A stretch of DNA of 64,000 nucleotides, taken from positions 29,706-93,705 of the forward strand of contig NZ_FMDN01000023.1 in assembly GCF_900090245.1 (NCBI RefSeq), read 5' to 3'. Positions within the stretch are counted from its first letter, which is position 1. Every line of letters begins with the position of its first letter. Origin of the DNA: Micromonospora halophytica. Its GTDB lineage: Bacteria; Actinomycetota; Actinomycetes; Mycobacteriales; Micromonosporaceae. Positions 1-9,600 of the stretch are shown one piece after another. The notes below the pieces were generated by a model. The model was not told the DNA's origin, did no database searches, and saw nothing but the letters and a program-made list of their open reading frames with translations. Made by a program: the position numbers and the translations under genes.

Positions 1-228
1 CCAGACGACCACGACCGATCCCATCAGGTTCGCGTACAGGGTCTGCATCGGATCAGGGGTGGGCAGGGCGCCCAGTCCGAGTGCGTCACCCAGGTGGGAC
101 AGCGCGTCGTGCAGCAGTACGTACGTCCACGGTGTCACGAAACCTGCCGTGACGACGAGGTCGTACCAGGCGCTCGCGCGGACGAGGCGCAGGTAGGCGG
201 GGCGGGAGGGGAGGAGACGTGGAATCAC
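1..228 (-). CDS. Small integral membrane protein, partial (3' end outside window)
   Basis: The frame runs off the left edge, so only the first 76 residues are visible. It begins with GTG at 226-228, preceded by an AGGAG ribosome binding site about 8 bases upstream. Two hydrophobic stretches (about residues 24-45 and 64-76) flank a polar loop, which suggests a polytopic membrane protein. No family is recognised. It is divergent from the MerR gene at 319, and the MerR-type promoter at 266-296 points towards this gene, so it is probably the regulated target. The function is unknown; the coding call rests on the start signal, codon bias and promoter. Confidence 0.6.
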   Translation of the reverse strand, partial: MIPRLLPSRPAYLRLVRASAWYDLVVTAGFVTPWTYVLLHDALSHLGDALGLGALPTPDPMQTLYANLMGSVVVVW

Positions 229-265
229 GACGAGGGCTCCTGGTGTCCGACTGCGGGGCGCCTGA

Positions 266-296
266 CGGTAAACCTTGGAGTAAGCTCCAAGGTCAA
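266..296 (-). promoter_or_regulatory. MerR-type promoter/operator (19-bp spacer)
   Basis: On the minus strand a -35 TTGACC (296-291) and a -10 TTACCG (271-266) are separated by exactly 19 bp. The spacer holds the perfect inverted repeat CCTTGGAG-TAAG-CTCCAAGG (273-292). An overlong spacer occupied by a dyad is the hallmark of promoters untwisted by MerR activators. Its direction shows that the main target is the membrane gene at 1-228; it may also control the regulator at 319. Confidence 0.8.
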
Positions 297-318
297 GCCC
301 ACGAGCCTGCGGAGCGTC

Positions 319-729
319 ATGCGTATCGGGGATCTGGCCGCGCAAGCGGGCATGAGCACGGACACCATCCGGTTCTACGAGAAACTCGGCCTCGTCGAGG
401 GCCGACGGCTACCCAACGGCTATCGCGACTTTCCACCCGAGGTGGTGGCGTGGCTGCACTACATCCGCACGGCGCAGACGCTCGGCTTCTCGCTGGCGGA
501 GATCGCGGCCAACTGCGCGCGCCTGCGCGACGCGCCCGACACCGCGCAGGCGCTGTCGGCGCTGTTCAGGGAGAAGATCGACGTGATCGACGCCCGGATG
601 GCCGAACTCGCCGCGCTGCGGGCCGACCTTGTCGCGCGCGTCGACACGGGCTGCCCGTTGCGGGTGGCGAGCCGAGACGGGAACAGTGAGGCACCCGTCG
701 GGTCGTCCGCGTTCCCGGCGACGGGGTGA
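319..729 (+). CDS. MerR family transcriptional regulator
   Basis: 136-residue MerR protein. The N-terminus (residues 1-70) carries the winged HTH, seen as MRIGDLAAQAGMSTDTIRFY followed by the GYRDF wing. A helical dimerisation region follows, with a cysteine near residue 115 (TGCPL), where metal or redox MerR proteins often have an effector-binding Cys. The ATG at 319 was chosen because it begins exactly at the conserved domain; upstream in-frame codons overlap the promoter. The dyad at 273-292 lies 26 bases upstream and should be its binding site. The effector is not identifiable from sequence, since a single Cys does not match the full metal sites of MerR or CueR. Confidence 0.88.
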   Translation: MRIGDLAAQAGMSTDTIRFYEKLGLVEGRRLPNGYRDFPPEVVAWLHYIRTAQTLGFSLAEIAANCARLRDAPDTAQALSALFREKIDVIDARMAELAALRADLVARVDTGCPLRVASRDGNSEAPVGSSAFPATG

Positions 730-826
730 GGCGCACGCCGGTCAAGCCGGATGTGTCACCTGCCTCCGGCAACCGGCCTGCCACGCAGGGCCGCGCCTTG
801 TCGGTGGGCCCTGCCACGATGCGCTC

Positions 827-1204
827 ATGGAACCGACGAAGATCGTTCAGGAGTTCTGGGATCGTATGCAGGCCCGTGACTGGGTAGGGCTCGGCGAGTT
901 GCTGGCGGACGACCTGGCGGTGGAATGGCCGGTCAGCGCTGAGCGGATCGTGGGTCGCGACAACTACGTGACGATCAATGCCGAGTATCCGGAGGGGTGG
1001 GCGATCAGAGTGCTCCGGATCGTGGCAGACGGCGAAACCGTGGTGTCCGAGGTGGAAGTCCCCCACGACACGATGGGGGTCCACCGAGTGGCCTCGTTCT
1101 GGACGGTGCGCGACGGGAAGATCGTCGACGGTCGGGAGTACTGGACGGCTCTGGGTTCGGACCCCTCGCCGCAGTGGCGGGCTGCCTACGTGCAGCGGTG
1201 GTGA
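827..1204 (+). CDS. SnoaL/NTF2-like protein
   Basis: 125-residue protein with the cone-shaped SnoaL-like (NTF2 superfamily) pattern: an N-terminal helix (IVQEFWDRMQARDW), then a strand with LADDLAVEWP, a GRDNY turn, and a C-terminal strand pair ending VRDGKIVDGREYW. Such stand-alone proteins range from small-molecule isomerases and cyclases to enzymes of unknown substrate. ATG at 827 fits the usual family start. It is followed by a convergent RibD-like reductase, with only 27 bases between stops. No substrate can be inferred. Confidence 0.8.
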   Translation: MEPTKIVQEFWDRMQARDWVGLGELLADDLAVEWPVSAERIVGRDNYVTINAEYPEGWAIRVLRIVADGETVVSEVEVPHDTMGVHRVASFWTVRDGKIVDGREYWTALGSDPSPQWRAAYVQRW

Positions 1205-1231
1205 GCAGGAGCCGCCGACCAGGTTGTGTAC

Positions 1232-1759
1232 TCAGTAGATGACGCGGTACCAGTGCGCCGTCTCGTCGGCCACCGGTGCCAGCCGCACCCTGGTGCCGCC
1301 GGGGTGGTCGAAGATGCGCACCCCGTCGCCGAGCAGCACCGGGGCGAAGAAGATCAGGATCTCGTCGAGCAGTCCGGCCCGGATGCACTGCTGGGCGACG
1401 TTCGCGCCGAGGATGTTCACGTACCTGTCGCCGGCGGCTTCCTTGGCCTGGGCGACGGCGCTGTGCAGGTCGCTGACGAAGGTGACGCCCTTCGGTGGCT
1501 CGGCCGGTGGCCGGTGGGTGAGAACGAACGTCGGGCCGTGGTACCGGCCGCCGAACGCGCCCTCGCTGTCGGTGCCGCGGTTCGGGTCGTCGCCGCCGAA
1601 GGTGGCGTTGCCGGCCAGGATCGCGCCGACGGCGGCCAGCAGACGCTCCGCCGTCGGGTTGTCGCCCGTGAGGTGCTCGGTCAGCCAGGACATGTCGCCG
1701 CCCGGGCCGGCGAGGTAACCGTCGAGTGACGCCGTCGCCGAGTACAGCAGCTTGGCCAT
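1232..1759 (-). CDS. Dihydrofolate reductase family protein (RibD C-terminal fold)
   Basis: 175 residues matching the RibD_C/DHFR-like family common in actinomycetes: the start MAKLLYSATASLDGYLAGP, a GNATFGG motif, TFVLTHRPP and the C-terminal NILGANVAQQCIRAGLLDE. These proteins bind NADPH and resemble the reductase half of riboflavin biosynthesis RibD, but the orphan copies usually have unknown substrates and are not folate enzymes. An AGGAGG-like site lies before the ATG. It follows the TPR/NB-ARC gene at 109 bases, so independent transcription is likely. Confidence 0.88.
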   Translation of the reverse strand: MAKLLYSATASLDGYLAGPGGDMSWLTEHLTGDNPTAERLLAAVGAILAGNATFGGDDPNRGTDSEGAFGGRYHGPTFVLTHRPPAEPPKGVTFVSDLHSAVAQAKEAAGDRYVNILGANVAQQCIRAGLLDEILIFFAPVLLGDGVRIFDHPGGTRVRLAPVADETAHWYRVIY

Positions 1760-1868
1760 GGGCCTCCTTCAGCTGAGGATCAGTCTGGTAGACCGCCGAC
1801 GAGCCGAAGAGTCATCGGCACGTCCGGGAGGGGAGGTGGGTCTGAAGAGTTCCACCTGCGGGCACGTC

Positions 1869-4800
1869 TCACCTCTCTGACGTGCTGCTGGGCGGCCCGT
1901 TCAGCGCAGCGCGCCACTCGGCGAGGTAGGTCCGGGTCACCTCGGTGTCGCGATGGTCAGGGCCGAGGAGGCGGACCTGGTCCTTCAGCACCTCGGTCAG
2001 GATGGTCACAGCGGTCGCGGGGGCGCCGGCCTTGCCGTGGAAGAAGCCCAGGTTGCGGCGGGAGGTGAGGACGCGGGGGTGATCAGGGCCGAGAACCCGT
2101 TCCAGGTCGCGCAGAAGGTCGGTGAAGGCGGTCACGGCGCCTGCGGCGTCCCCGGAGCGCCCCCGCCAGTGGGCGAGTTCCTTGCGCGCCTGCAGCGTGT
2201 CGAGGTGATCGGGACCGTTGACGGCGATGCGGTCGTCCACCAGGTCGGCCATGGTCTTCAACGCGGCGGCGATGTCGCCGCTGCGGGCCTGCCAGTGGCC
2301 GAGGTCCTTGCGTGTCTTCATGGTGTCGCGGTGCCGGGGCCCGAGCAGGTCTAGCTGGAGTCGCAGGAGTTCCTCGAGGACTGTGACCGCTGCCCGGCCG
2401 TCGCCCGCGCGTCCGAGCCAGTCGGCGAGGTTCCTCTGGGTGGACAGGGTGGTGCGATGTCTGGGTCCCAGCACGCGCTGCTGATCGGAGAGAACGTCGG
2501 CGTAGGCGTCCGCCGCGCCGCGCGCGTCCCGTGCCCGGCCGCGCCAGTAGGCCAGGCTCGCACGACTGGACAGCGTCGTCGGGTGATCGCGGGCCGAGGG
2601 TCCGCGTCCGGCTGTCCACCACGTCCGCGAGCGCGGCGGCCGCGCCTCGTGAGTCGCCGGCCTTACCCCGCCACGACGCCAGGTTGTTGCGTGCGGTGAG
2701 CGTGTCGGGGTGGTCCGGCCCGAACAGGACGACCAGGTCGGAGACGAGATCGGCAAGCTGCTCCGCCGCAGCCGAGGCGTCCCCGGACTTGCCGCGCCAG
2801 TGAGCCGCGGCGCTACGAGTGCCCAGGGTGTCCGGGTGGTCGGCACCGAGTACCGCTTCCTGGTTCGCGGCCAGGTCGGCGAGCGTGGCCGCGGCGCCTG
2901 CGGCGTCGCCGGAACGACCGGTCCACATCGCCTGGGTGCCTCGCACCGACAGGGTACGCGGATGGTCCGGGCCGAGCACGCGGGCGCTGACCGCCGCCAG
3001 CTCGGCAAGTGTGGACGCCGCAGCTCCGGCGTCGCCGACCATGCCCTGCCAGTGCGCCAACTCGATCCGGGCGATCAACGTGCGGGGGTCGTCCGGGCCC
3101 CACACGCGTGACCGGTCGGCGACGAGGCTGCGGAGGGTCGCGATCGCGCCGGCCGCGTCGCCTGCGCGGCCCTGCCATCGGGCGAGGTTGCCCCGAGTGG
3201 TCAGGATGTCGGGGCGGTCCGCGCCAAGCACACGGACCTGGTCGGCCAGCAACTCCTCCAGCGCGTCCCGGGCGCCGGCGGCATCACCTGCGAGCCCTTG
3301 CCAACGGGCCAGTTCGTGACGGGTGGCCAGGGTGTCGGGGTGGTCAGGGCCCTGCACCCGGACGCGGTCGGCCAGCAGGGCGCGGAACGCTTCGCGGGTC
3401 ACACCGGCGTCTCGCAGGCCACGTCCCTGCCAGCGGATCAACTCGTGCCGGGCGGTGAAGGTGTCGGGGTGGTCCGGTCCCAGTGCCGCGGCGGCCCGCG
3501 CGGCCACTCGTTCGAAGTACGCGCGGGCGGAGTCGCTGAGTCGGGCCTCACCGAGCGCGCGGCCGGAGCTGAGCACCGCCGGGTGTACGCCGTCCACGTA
3601 CAGCGCGCTCTCGCTGTGCTCGGCAAGCGCGTCGAGGTTGGCCCGCAGTACGTGGGCCAGGGGCAGGTCGAGACCCGGCTGCGGCCACGCGTGTGCCAGG
3701 GCGTCGGCCGTGGCTCGGGCGAGCCGGACGCGGTTCTGGGCGCCGACACCGTCGCGCACGGATCTCTGAAGGACCCGGTGGACGCGTAGGGTGTGCCGGA
3801 CCGAGCCCGGCGAGTACTCCACCAGACTGAGCTGATGCAGGTTCAACAACGCGTCGGACAGGTCGTCGACCGGCAGGTCCGGACCGTCCAGGTACCGCAG
3901 AACGGGCTCGCTGGTCAGAACGGCAGCCGGGATCCCGTCCGGGCTGAGCATGGCGGCCACATCGAGCAAGGGTCGGGCGAGACCGGCCGGCTCCAGTTCG
4001 TCGGCGAGTTCGATCGACAGCGACCACGCCGCCGCGAGGGTGATCTTCTGGTCGTCGGGCAGGGCGCGTGGGCCGGGCAGCAGCCGGGTGAGGGTGCGTC
4101 CGTGGTCGGCGAGGCGCGCGCGGTAGGCCGTGCAGTCCAGTCGCTTGTTCACCATGTAGGGCACGGCCTGCGCCAGGGCGAGCGGCAGGTAGCCGAAGTC
4201 AGCCGCGAGCAGAGCGACCTGGTGGAGGTCGTCGGTGCGGCCGTAGTACGCGAGGCGTGACCGCAGATAGGACACCGCCTCGTCCGGGCTGTACACGCTG
4301 AGGTCGATGCGCTGGCGGCCGGGACCCAGCAGGGCTGCGTCCCGGTTGCGGGTGGTGAGCACCGTCTGGCCGAGCGGGGTGGACGGCGGCCACAACGCGG
4401 ACAGGTCCGACGGGTGGGTGACGTCGTCCAGGACGATCAGCCACCGCTTGCCGTGGTCCTCGCTCAGCCAGCGGAGGAACCGGGTCGCGGCCTCCGCCAG
4501 GTCCATGCCCGGGGCTGCGTCGTCGATGTCGAGCCACGCGTTGGCGTACGCGGACTGGATCCACTCGGCGCGCCCGGCCGGCACCCAGACGAGCAGGTCG
4601 AGTTCGCCCGCATCCCAGCGCTGTCGGGCGTAGCGGGCAGCCAGTTGGGACTTGCCCACACCGCCCATGCCGGTGACGATCCGTACCCGGTCAGGAGCCG
4701 ACCCGAGTTCGGTCAAGGCCGCACGGGCCTGGAAGAAGTCGGCCTCGCGGGGCAGGTCACCGACGCGGAGCGGCCAGGTGACCGGAGTGCGGGGACGTTG

Positions 4801-5022
4801 GTGGACCAGAGTCAGACTCTCGATGTGTGCGTAGCCGCTGACCGCCAGGCCGCCGTCGAGCGCGATGGCGGGTCCGGTGTCGGACACCTCCACCCGGGCC
4901 ACGGGTGGCTGTGCCCGGCGGCCGAGGAACCCGGTCACCGCCCTGCCGCCGTCACGAGCCTCGGCGTCACCTGTCTCCGCGACATGCACCGTAGGCTCCG
5001 GCGTACCGTCCATGTGGGCCAT
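1869..5022 (-). pseudogene. NB-ARC (STAND) ATPase with tandem TPRs, single-base frameshift
   Basis: Reading two frames together gives about 1,050 residues. The N-terminal 100 residues are uncharacterised. The NTPase core follows with P-loop GMGGVGKS (residues 118-125), Walker B LIVLDD (195-200) and an LTTR sensor motif. A winged-helix region comes next, then more than ten near-identical 42-residue tetratricopeptide units marked by LGPDHPxTL and LAxWxG. One extra base at about 2589 shifts the frame inside the TPR block; correcting it restores the repeat register exactly and the coding region then ends at 1869. The start at 5022 (MAHMDG) lies 20 bases after the stop of the two-TM gene, so translation may be coupled. 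STAND ATPases act as ligand-triggered switches in regulation and immunity. It may be a real lesion or a sequence error. Confidence 0.8.
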
Positions 5023-5042
5023 ACGTGGTGTCCGAAAGCCGT

Positions 5043-5399
5043 TCAGTCGCCGTAGTCGATGCCGGTCGTGGCGCTGCTGCCCTTGCCGACCGCAGTCGCC
5101 TTGCCCGTCCGGCTGGCCCGGCTTGAGCCCGTGCCCTTGCCGCCGGGCCTGCGTACGCCGGTGACGACACGGCCACCTGACCGGCCGGTGCCTTCGCCGG
5201 TCCGGGATGCCCGATCGTTCGGGCCGCCGGCGGTCCGCTGGAACAGCCCCCACAGCAGTGCCAGGACCCCGGCCCCGGCCTGGACCGATGCGCCCACCAT
5301 CTGGCCCTTGTCGGGATTTCCCAACAGCCAGACCAGTGGCGTGGAGAGAATGACAGCCGTCGCGATGATGATGGTGGCGGTCTTCCATGCCTGGGACAC
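5043..5399 (-). CDS. Two-TM small protein with Gly/Arg/Thr-rich tail
   Basis: 118-residue protein. Two hydrophobic helices (about residues 8-26 and 35-54) form a hairpin, followed by a basic, Gly/Ser/Thr-rich and probably disordered tail of some 60 residues. No known domain is recognised. It is the first gene of a two-gene unit with the NB-ARC/TPR ATPase and is separated from it by 20 bases. In known STAND systems a small membrane protein can be the effector or anchor, so a role as partner of the ATPase is inferred from position only. The ATG is preceded by a GGAGGG site. Confidence 0.7.
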   Translation of the reverse strand: MSQAWKTATIIIATAVILSTPLVWLLGNPDKGQMVGASVQAGAGVLALLWGLFQRTAGGPNDRASRTGEGTGRSGGRVVTGVRRPGGKGTGSSRASRTGKATAVGKGSSATTGIDYGD

Positions 5400-5548
5400 G
5401 ATATCCCTCCCATCTCTGTGGATGGTCGCTACCGGAAGTGCGGGGTGACTCGCCTTGGTGACAGCTGGTATCCAGGCTACGTCAATTCTGCGCAGGCCGG
5501 TTCGTTCCTCTGCGCGGCGGCTGTCCTGGCCGGGCGATTCGCGCCCGA

Positions 5549-5575
5549 CACATCAGGAATCTGATATTTGATGTG
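5549..5575. promoter_or_regulatory. Inverted repeat upstream of two-TM/NB-ARC unit
   Basis: CACATCA (5549-5555) and TGATGTG (5569-5575) form a perfect 7-bp dyad around an AT-rich centre that itself contains the smaller repeat ATCAG-GAAT-CTGAT. It lies about 150 bases upstream of the small membrane gene in an otherwise GC-rich spacer (5400-5608), also just past the end of the DUF817 gene. It could be an operator; the binding protein is unknown. Confidence 0.35.
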
Positions 5576-5608
5576 GGTGGCCGGCCACTCCGATGTGTCC
5601 TGTTTCCG

Positions 5609-6489
5609 TCACTCGGCCAGATGACCGTCGGGCGGCTGGGGCGGCGAGATCCAGGTGACCATCACGACCGAGATGATCATGAGGAGGAACCACGACGCGA
5701 GCTTCTCCGGTGACACCGGGTGCCAACCGTCGAGCTGGCTCGGGTAGAGCCACGCGTTCGACCAGGTGGCGATGTTCTCGGCCAGCCAGATGAAGAAGGC
5801 GACCAGGAGGAAGGCCAGCAGGAGCGGCATGCGCCACCGGAACCGGAATATCCGGAAGTGCATGACGCAGCGTCCGAACACGAGCGCGACGACGGTGACG
5901 AGCAGCCACCGGGCGTCGAAGAGGTAGTGGTTGGTGAAGAAGTTGGCGTAGATCGCCGCGGCGACCACGGCTGTCGTCCAGCGCTTCGGGTAGCGCGCGA
6001 AACGCAGGTCGAACAACGGTTGACCCGCACCATGTAGGAGCCGACCGCGGCGTACATGAAGCCGCTGAACAGGGGCACCCCACCGAGCCGCAGCACGCCG
6101 TCGGAGGCGTACGACCACGAGCCGACGTGAGTCTTGAACACCTCCATCACCGTGCCGACGAGGTGGAACAGAATCACCACCCGCAGTTCGCGTAGTGTTT
6201 CCAGGCGTCCGGCGACCATGGCGATCTGGATGGCGACCGCGGCGAGAGTCAGCACGTCGTTGCGGGCGAGTGCCGCGTCTTGCGGGTACCAGAGATGCGC
6301 CGCGAGGATGACCGCCAGCATCGCGGCGCCGAACACGCACGCCCAGGCCTGTTTGAGCCCGAAGACCGCGAACTCGGTCAGCCAGCCGGCCGCTCCGCGC
6401 CGGGGCAGCCGTGCCAGGATCGCGCGGAAGCGGGCGTCGACCGCCCGTTCGGTCGTGGTCAGGGCGGCGGGTCCGGAGGGAGTACGCAC
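5609..6489 (-). pseudogene. DUF817 family membrane protein, single-base frameshift
   Basis: Two overlapping frames together give a full-length DUF817 (YoaT-like) membrane protein of about 293 residues. The first part carries FGLKQAWACVFGAAML, MEVFKTHVGSW and GGVPLFSGFMYAAVGSYM. The second part carries FDLRFARYPK, IYANFFTNHYL and FLLVAFFIWLAENIATW, with about eight membrane helices overall. The frame switches at about 6017, where one base appears missing between VRVN and LFDL; total length modulo 3 agrees with one deletion. The gene begins with GTG at 6489. The family has no known biochemical function. It could be an intact gene with a sequence error. Confidence 0.8.
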
Positions 6490-6555
6490 CGCCTGGACGC
6501 TATCCTGCCGACGCAGGTCGACCTGGCCCGGCGTGGGTCCAGGGGCTGCGATGTC

Positions 6556-7407
6556 TCAGCGCAGCCGCCGGGCGGCGAACCGCGCCGGCGGGTCGGCGAT
6601 CACGTCCTGGGCGGCGATCAGCTGGAGCTCCCGTGTGCCCGCCGCCAGGGTGGCCTCGAAGACCGCGAAGATCGAGGCGGTGGTGCGCTCCAGCGCCAAG
6701 GCAGGCGAGCCGGTCGTGAACAGGTGAGCCAGGTACAGCGCCGCGGTGACGTCGCCGCCACCGTTCGGGCTGATCGGCAGCAGGGGGGTGGTCACCACCC
6801 AGGCGCCCTGGTCGGAGACGGCCACCACCTCCAGCGACCCCTGCGGGACGTCACCGTGGAGCACACTGGTGACCAGAACGTGGCACGGCCCCGTGGCGCG
6901 GACGACGTCGACCGCCTCCAGCAGTTCCGCGAGCGACGTCGTCGTACGGCCGGCGAGGAAGTCCAGCTCGAACTGGTTGGGGGTGATGATGTCGGCTCGC
7001 GGGACGACCTCGTCGCGCAGGTACTCCGGGATGCCCGGTCGGACGAACATGCCCCGGCCGACGTCGCCCATCACCGGGTCGCAGCAGTAGACCGCGTCCG
7101 GGTTGGCCGCCTTCACCTTCTCCACCGCGTCGAGGATCACCGCACCCATCGCCGGGTCGCCCTGATAGCCCGAGAGCACGGCGTCGGCACTGCCGAGGAC
7201 CCCACGCTCGGCGATGCCGGCGATCACCTCGGCGACGTCGGCCGGCGCCAGCAGCGGCCCGCGCCACGCGCCGTACCCGGTGTGGTTGGAGAAATGGACG
7301 GTCAGCACCGGCCAGACATCGTGGCCGAGGCGCTGGAGAGGGAACACGGCCGCCGAGTTGCCGACGTGGCCGTAGGCGACCGACGACTGGATGGACAGGA
7401 TCTGCAC
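6556..7407 (-). CDS. pdxY: Pyridoxal kinase
   Basis: 283-residue PfkB/ribokinase-superfamily protein of the pyridoxal kinase type. It phosphorylates pyridoxal with ATP to give PLP in the vitamin B6 salvage pathway, in the cytosol. Diagnostic features are the start ILSIQSSVAYGHVGNSAA, the CDPVMGD segment, TPNQFELDFLAG, and the anion-hole/catalytic-base region PNGGGDVTAALYLAH near residue 225, where most relatives read NGSGD. The length is normal for PdxY. It begins with ATG and stands alone between the DUF817 gene and the debranching enzyme. Confidence 0.93.
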   Translation of the reverse strand: MQILSIQSSVAYGHVGNSAAVFPLQRLGHDVWPVLTVHFSNHTGYGAWRGPLLAPADVAEVIAGIAERGVLGSADAVLSGYQGDPAMGAVILDAVEKVKAANPDAVYCCDPVMGDVGRGMFVRPGIPEYLRDEVVPRADIITPNQFELDFLAGRTTTSLAELLEAVDVVRATGPCHVLVTSVLHGDVPQGSLEVVAVSDQGAWVVTTPLLPISPNGGGDVTAALYLAHLFTTGSPALALERTTASIFAVFEATLAAGTRELQLIAAQDVIADPPARFAARRLR

Positions 7408-7502
7408 CCCGTCATCATGACGGTTGCGCAGGCCAGTGCCTCCACCGGAAGCCGCGAATCGCCGGGGGACCGGCTCTTACGCCATGATCACTCGGTCGGC
7501 CG

Positions 7503-9596
7503 CTACTCCAGTGACGGGGAGGGGAAGGAGTCGGTGCCGTCGGTCGGTGGTCGGACGGGGCGATGGCGGGCGAAGGCGTCGACCTTTCCCCAGCGGCCGG
7601 GAATGTCGAGGAGCGCGATCCGCCCGAAGCCGGGCGGTAGGGCCGGACTGACGGCGAGGTGCCCTTCGTGCGGGTCCATCCCGAGCATGGTGCGGATGAG
7701 GAGCAGGGACGCCCCGCTGGACCAGGCCTGAGGGCTGCCGGCGGTGGGGTAGCGCACCGGGTACCGGGTCGTCTGGCGGTCGAACCCGCCGAAGGCTTCG
7801 GGGAGGCGGCCGTGGAAGTAGGTGGCGGCGTCGATGATGCCCTTGGCGATGCGTCCGGCTTCGGTGGCGAACCCGTATCGGCGCAGGCCCCAGGCGATGA
7901 ACGAGTTGTCGAACGGCCAGACGGTGCCGTTGTGGTAGCCGAGTGGGTTGTAGCGGCTCTGGCCCTCGGCGAGGGTGCGTACTCCCCAACCGGAGAACAA
8001 CGCGGGGCTCATCAGGTGCTCGACAACCCGTGGTGCCCGGTCCGGGGGCACGATGCCGCTCCACAGCAGGTGCCCGATGTTGGAGGACAGGGCGTCCACG
8101 GGTGTGCCGTCGTGGTCGAGGGCGAGGGCGTAGTAGCCGCGCTCGTCGAGCCAGAAGTCCCGGTTGAAGCGGTCCTTCAACGCCGCCGCCTCCTGTTCGA
8201 GGCGGTCGGCGCAGGCGGGGTCGTCCCAGAACGTACGCGCGAGGCGGGCCCCACGGGTCTTGGCGTCGTAGGCGTAGCCCTGCACCTCGCAGGTGGCCCG
8301 GGGGAAGCCCGGCAGTCTGCCGTCGGAATAGGAGATGCTGTCCCAGGAGTCCTTCCAGCACTGGTTCTCCAGGCCGGTGGCCTGGTTGCGTCGTTCGTAC
8401 CAGACGTAGCCGGTGGAGGTGAGGTCCGCGTGCTGGTCGATCCAGTCCAGGGCCGCCCGGGCCTCCTGCTCGAGTTCTCTCACCAGCGCCGCGTCGCCGG
8501 TCCACCGTTCGTACTCGTCGAGCAGCACCACGAACAGCGGTGAGGCGTCCACGGTGCCGTAGTACGGCGAGTGGGGCTGTTCCTCGAAGGCGGCCGATTC
8601 GCCGTAGCGCAGCTCGTGCAGGATTCGGCCGGGATCCGCGTCCAGGATGTCGTCTCGGCGGACGCCCTGCAGCGCGCCGAGGATCCGCAGTGTCGGTGGG
8701 GTCAGCGACGGCGTGACATGCAGGGTCTGCAGGCAGGTCAGCAGGCTGTCGCGGCCGAACAGGGTCATGAACCAGGGCAGCCCGGCCGCCGGCACGGTCG
8801 CGCCGCCGAGGGACAGCGGTGCGAAGCGCAGCGCTGCCAGGTCCACGAGGCTGCGGTGGTACACCTGCTGCAACGCGGTGTTGTCGGTGTCCAACTGCGG
8901 GTCCGCCGCGATCCACGCGCGTACGGTGTCCGGCAGGGTCGACTCGTCCGGGCGCAGCTTGCGTACCGCGTCACGCCAGTCGCGGCCGTCCGGACGCGGC
9001 GCGCGCATGGTGGCCCGTAGTTGTGTGGACCAGTGCTGTCCGGGCGGCAGCCGAAGCTGGAACCGCATGCCGTGCGGATCGACGGTGGCCGGCTCGCTCG
9101 CCGTCACGGACACTTCCCGCTGGAATGTGCCGCGCCGGTAGCCCAACGTGAGTTCATTGGCCTCGATCTGGGTGTAGTGGCTGCCGGCCTTCTCGCGGAT
9201 GTCGAACTTGATGTCGAAGATGTCGGCGAAGTCTGCGGCCACTTCCAGCCGTACGTCGAGGTCGGCGTCCCGCACGCCGTAGTTGAACACCGTCAGCGAC
9301 TCGCTCAGCTCCGGGCCGATCCGGCGGCGGCGGATCGCCGAGACGTCAGCCTCCACGTAGTCGACCTGCCCACCTGGCACCAGGAAGAACGCCACCTCGT
9401 AGTACTGGCTGTCGTCCACCGACAGCGCGGTCATCCGTTCCCCGTTGATGGTGAGGACCCACCGGGACAGGTAGCGGGTGTCGGCGGTGAACAGACCCAC
9501 CGGGGTGGCGGGCGCGGCGTCCACGTCACCGCTGGGATCCGACACGATGAACGTGTTGCCGTCGATGCACGACACGGTGCCCGGGATGTCCCTCAT
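7503..9596 (-). CDS. Glycogen debranching N-terminal domain / amylo-alpha-1,6-glucosidase-like protein
   Basis: 697 residues. The N-terminal ~200 residues form the bacterial glycogen-debranching N-terminal domain (start GTVSCIDGNTFIVSDP, then GLFTADTRYLS), and the rest is an (alpha/alpha)6 glycoside hydrolase region with LPWFMTLFGRDSLLT, YYGTVDASPLFVVLLDEY and GYHNGTVWPFDNSF. The family is linked to alpha-1,6-glucan or trehalose/glycogen turnover; the exact substrate of this branch is unproven. ATG at 9596 was chosen because GGAGG lies 7-8 bases upstream and the domain starts there; longer upstream frames read through the SCP2 gene. It follows the SCP2-like gene by four bases, indicating co-transcription. 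Confidence 0.88.
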   Translation of the reverse strand: MRDIPGTVSCIDGNTFIVSDPSGDVDAAPATPVGLFTADTRYLSRWVLTINGERMTALSVDDSQYYEVAFFLVPGGQVDYVEADVSAIRRRRIGPELSESLTVFNYGVRDADLDVRLEVAADFADIFDIKFDIREKAGSHYTQIEANELTLGYRRGTFQREVSVTASEPATVDPHGMRFQLRLPPGQHWSTQLRATMRAPRPDGRDWRDAVRKLRPDESTLPDTVRAWIAADPQLDTDNTALQQVYHRSLVDLAALRFAPLSLGGATVPAAGLPWFMTLFGRDSLLTCLQTLHVTPSLTPPTLRILGALQGVRRDDILDADPGRILHELRYGESAAFEEQPHSPYYGTVDASPLFVVLLDEYERWTGDAALVRELEQEARAALDWIDQHADLTSTGYVWYERRNQATGLENQCWKDSWDSISYSDGRLPGFPRATCEVQGYAYDAKTRGARLARTFWDDPACADRLEQEAAALKDRFNRDFWLDERGYYALALDHDGTPVDALSSNIGHLLWSGIVPPDRAPRVVEHLMSPALFSGWGVRTLAEGQSRYNPLGYHNGTVWPFDNSFIAWGLRRYGFATEAGRIAKGIIDAATYFHGRLPEAFGGFDRQTTRYPVRYPTAGSPQAWSSGASLLLIRTMLGMDPHEGHLAVSPALPPGFGRIALLDIPGRWGKVDAFARHRPVRPPTDGTDSFPSPSLE

Positions 9597-9600
9597 TTCG

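Noticed and set aside
5023..5388. N-terminal extension of the NB-ARC frame up to 5388
   Set aside because: It is an out-of-frame reading of the two-TM gene, rich in Arg/Gly/His without pattern; the real NB-ARC start is at about 5022.
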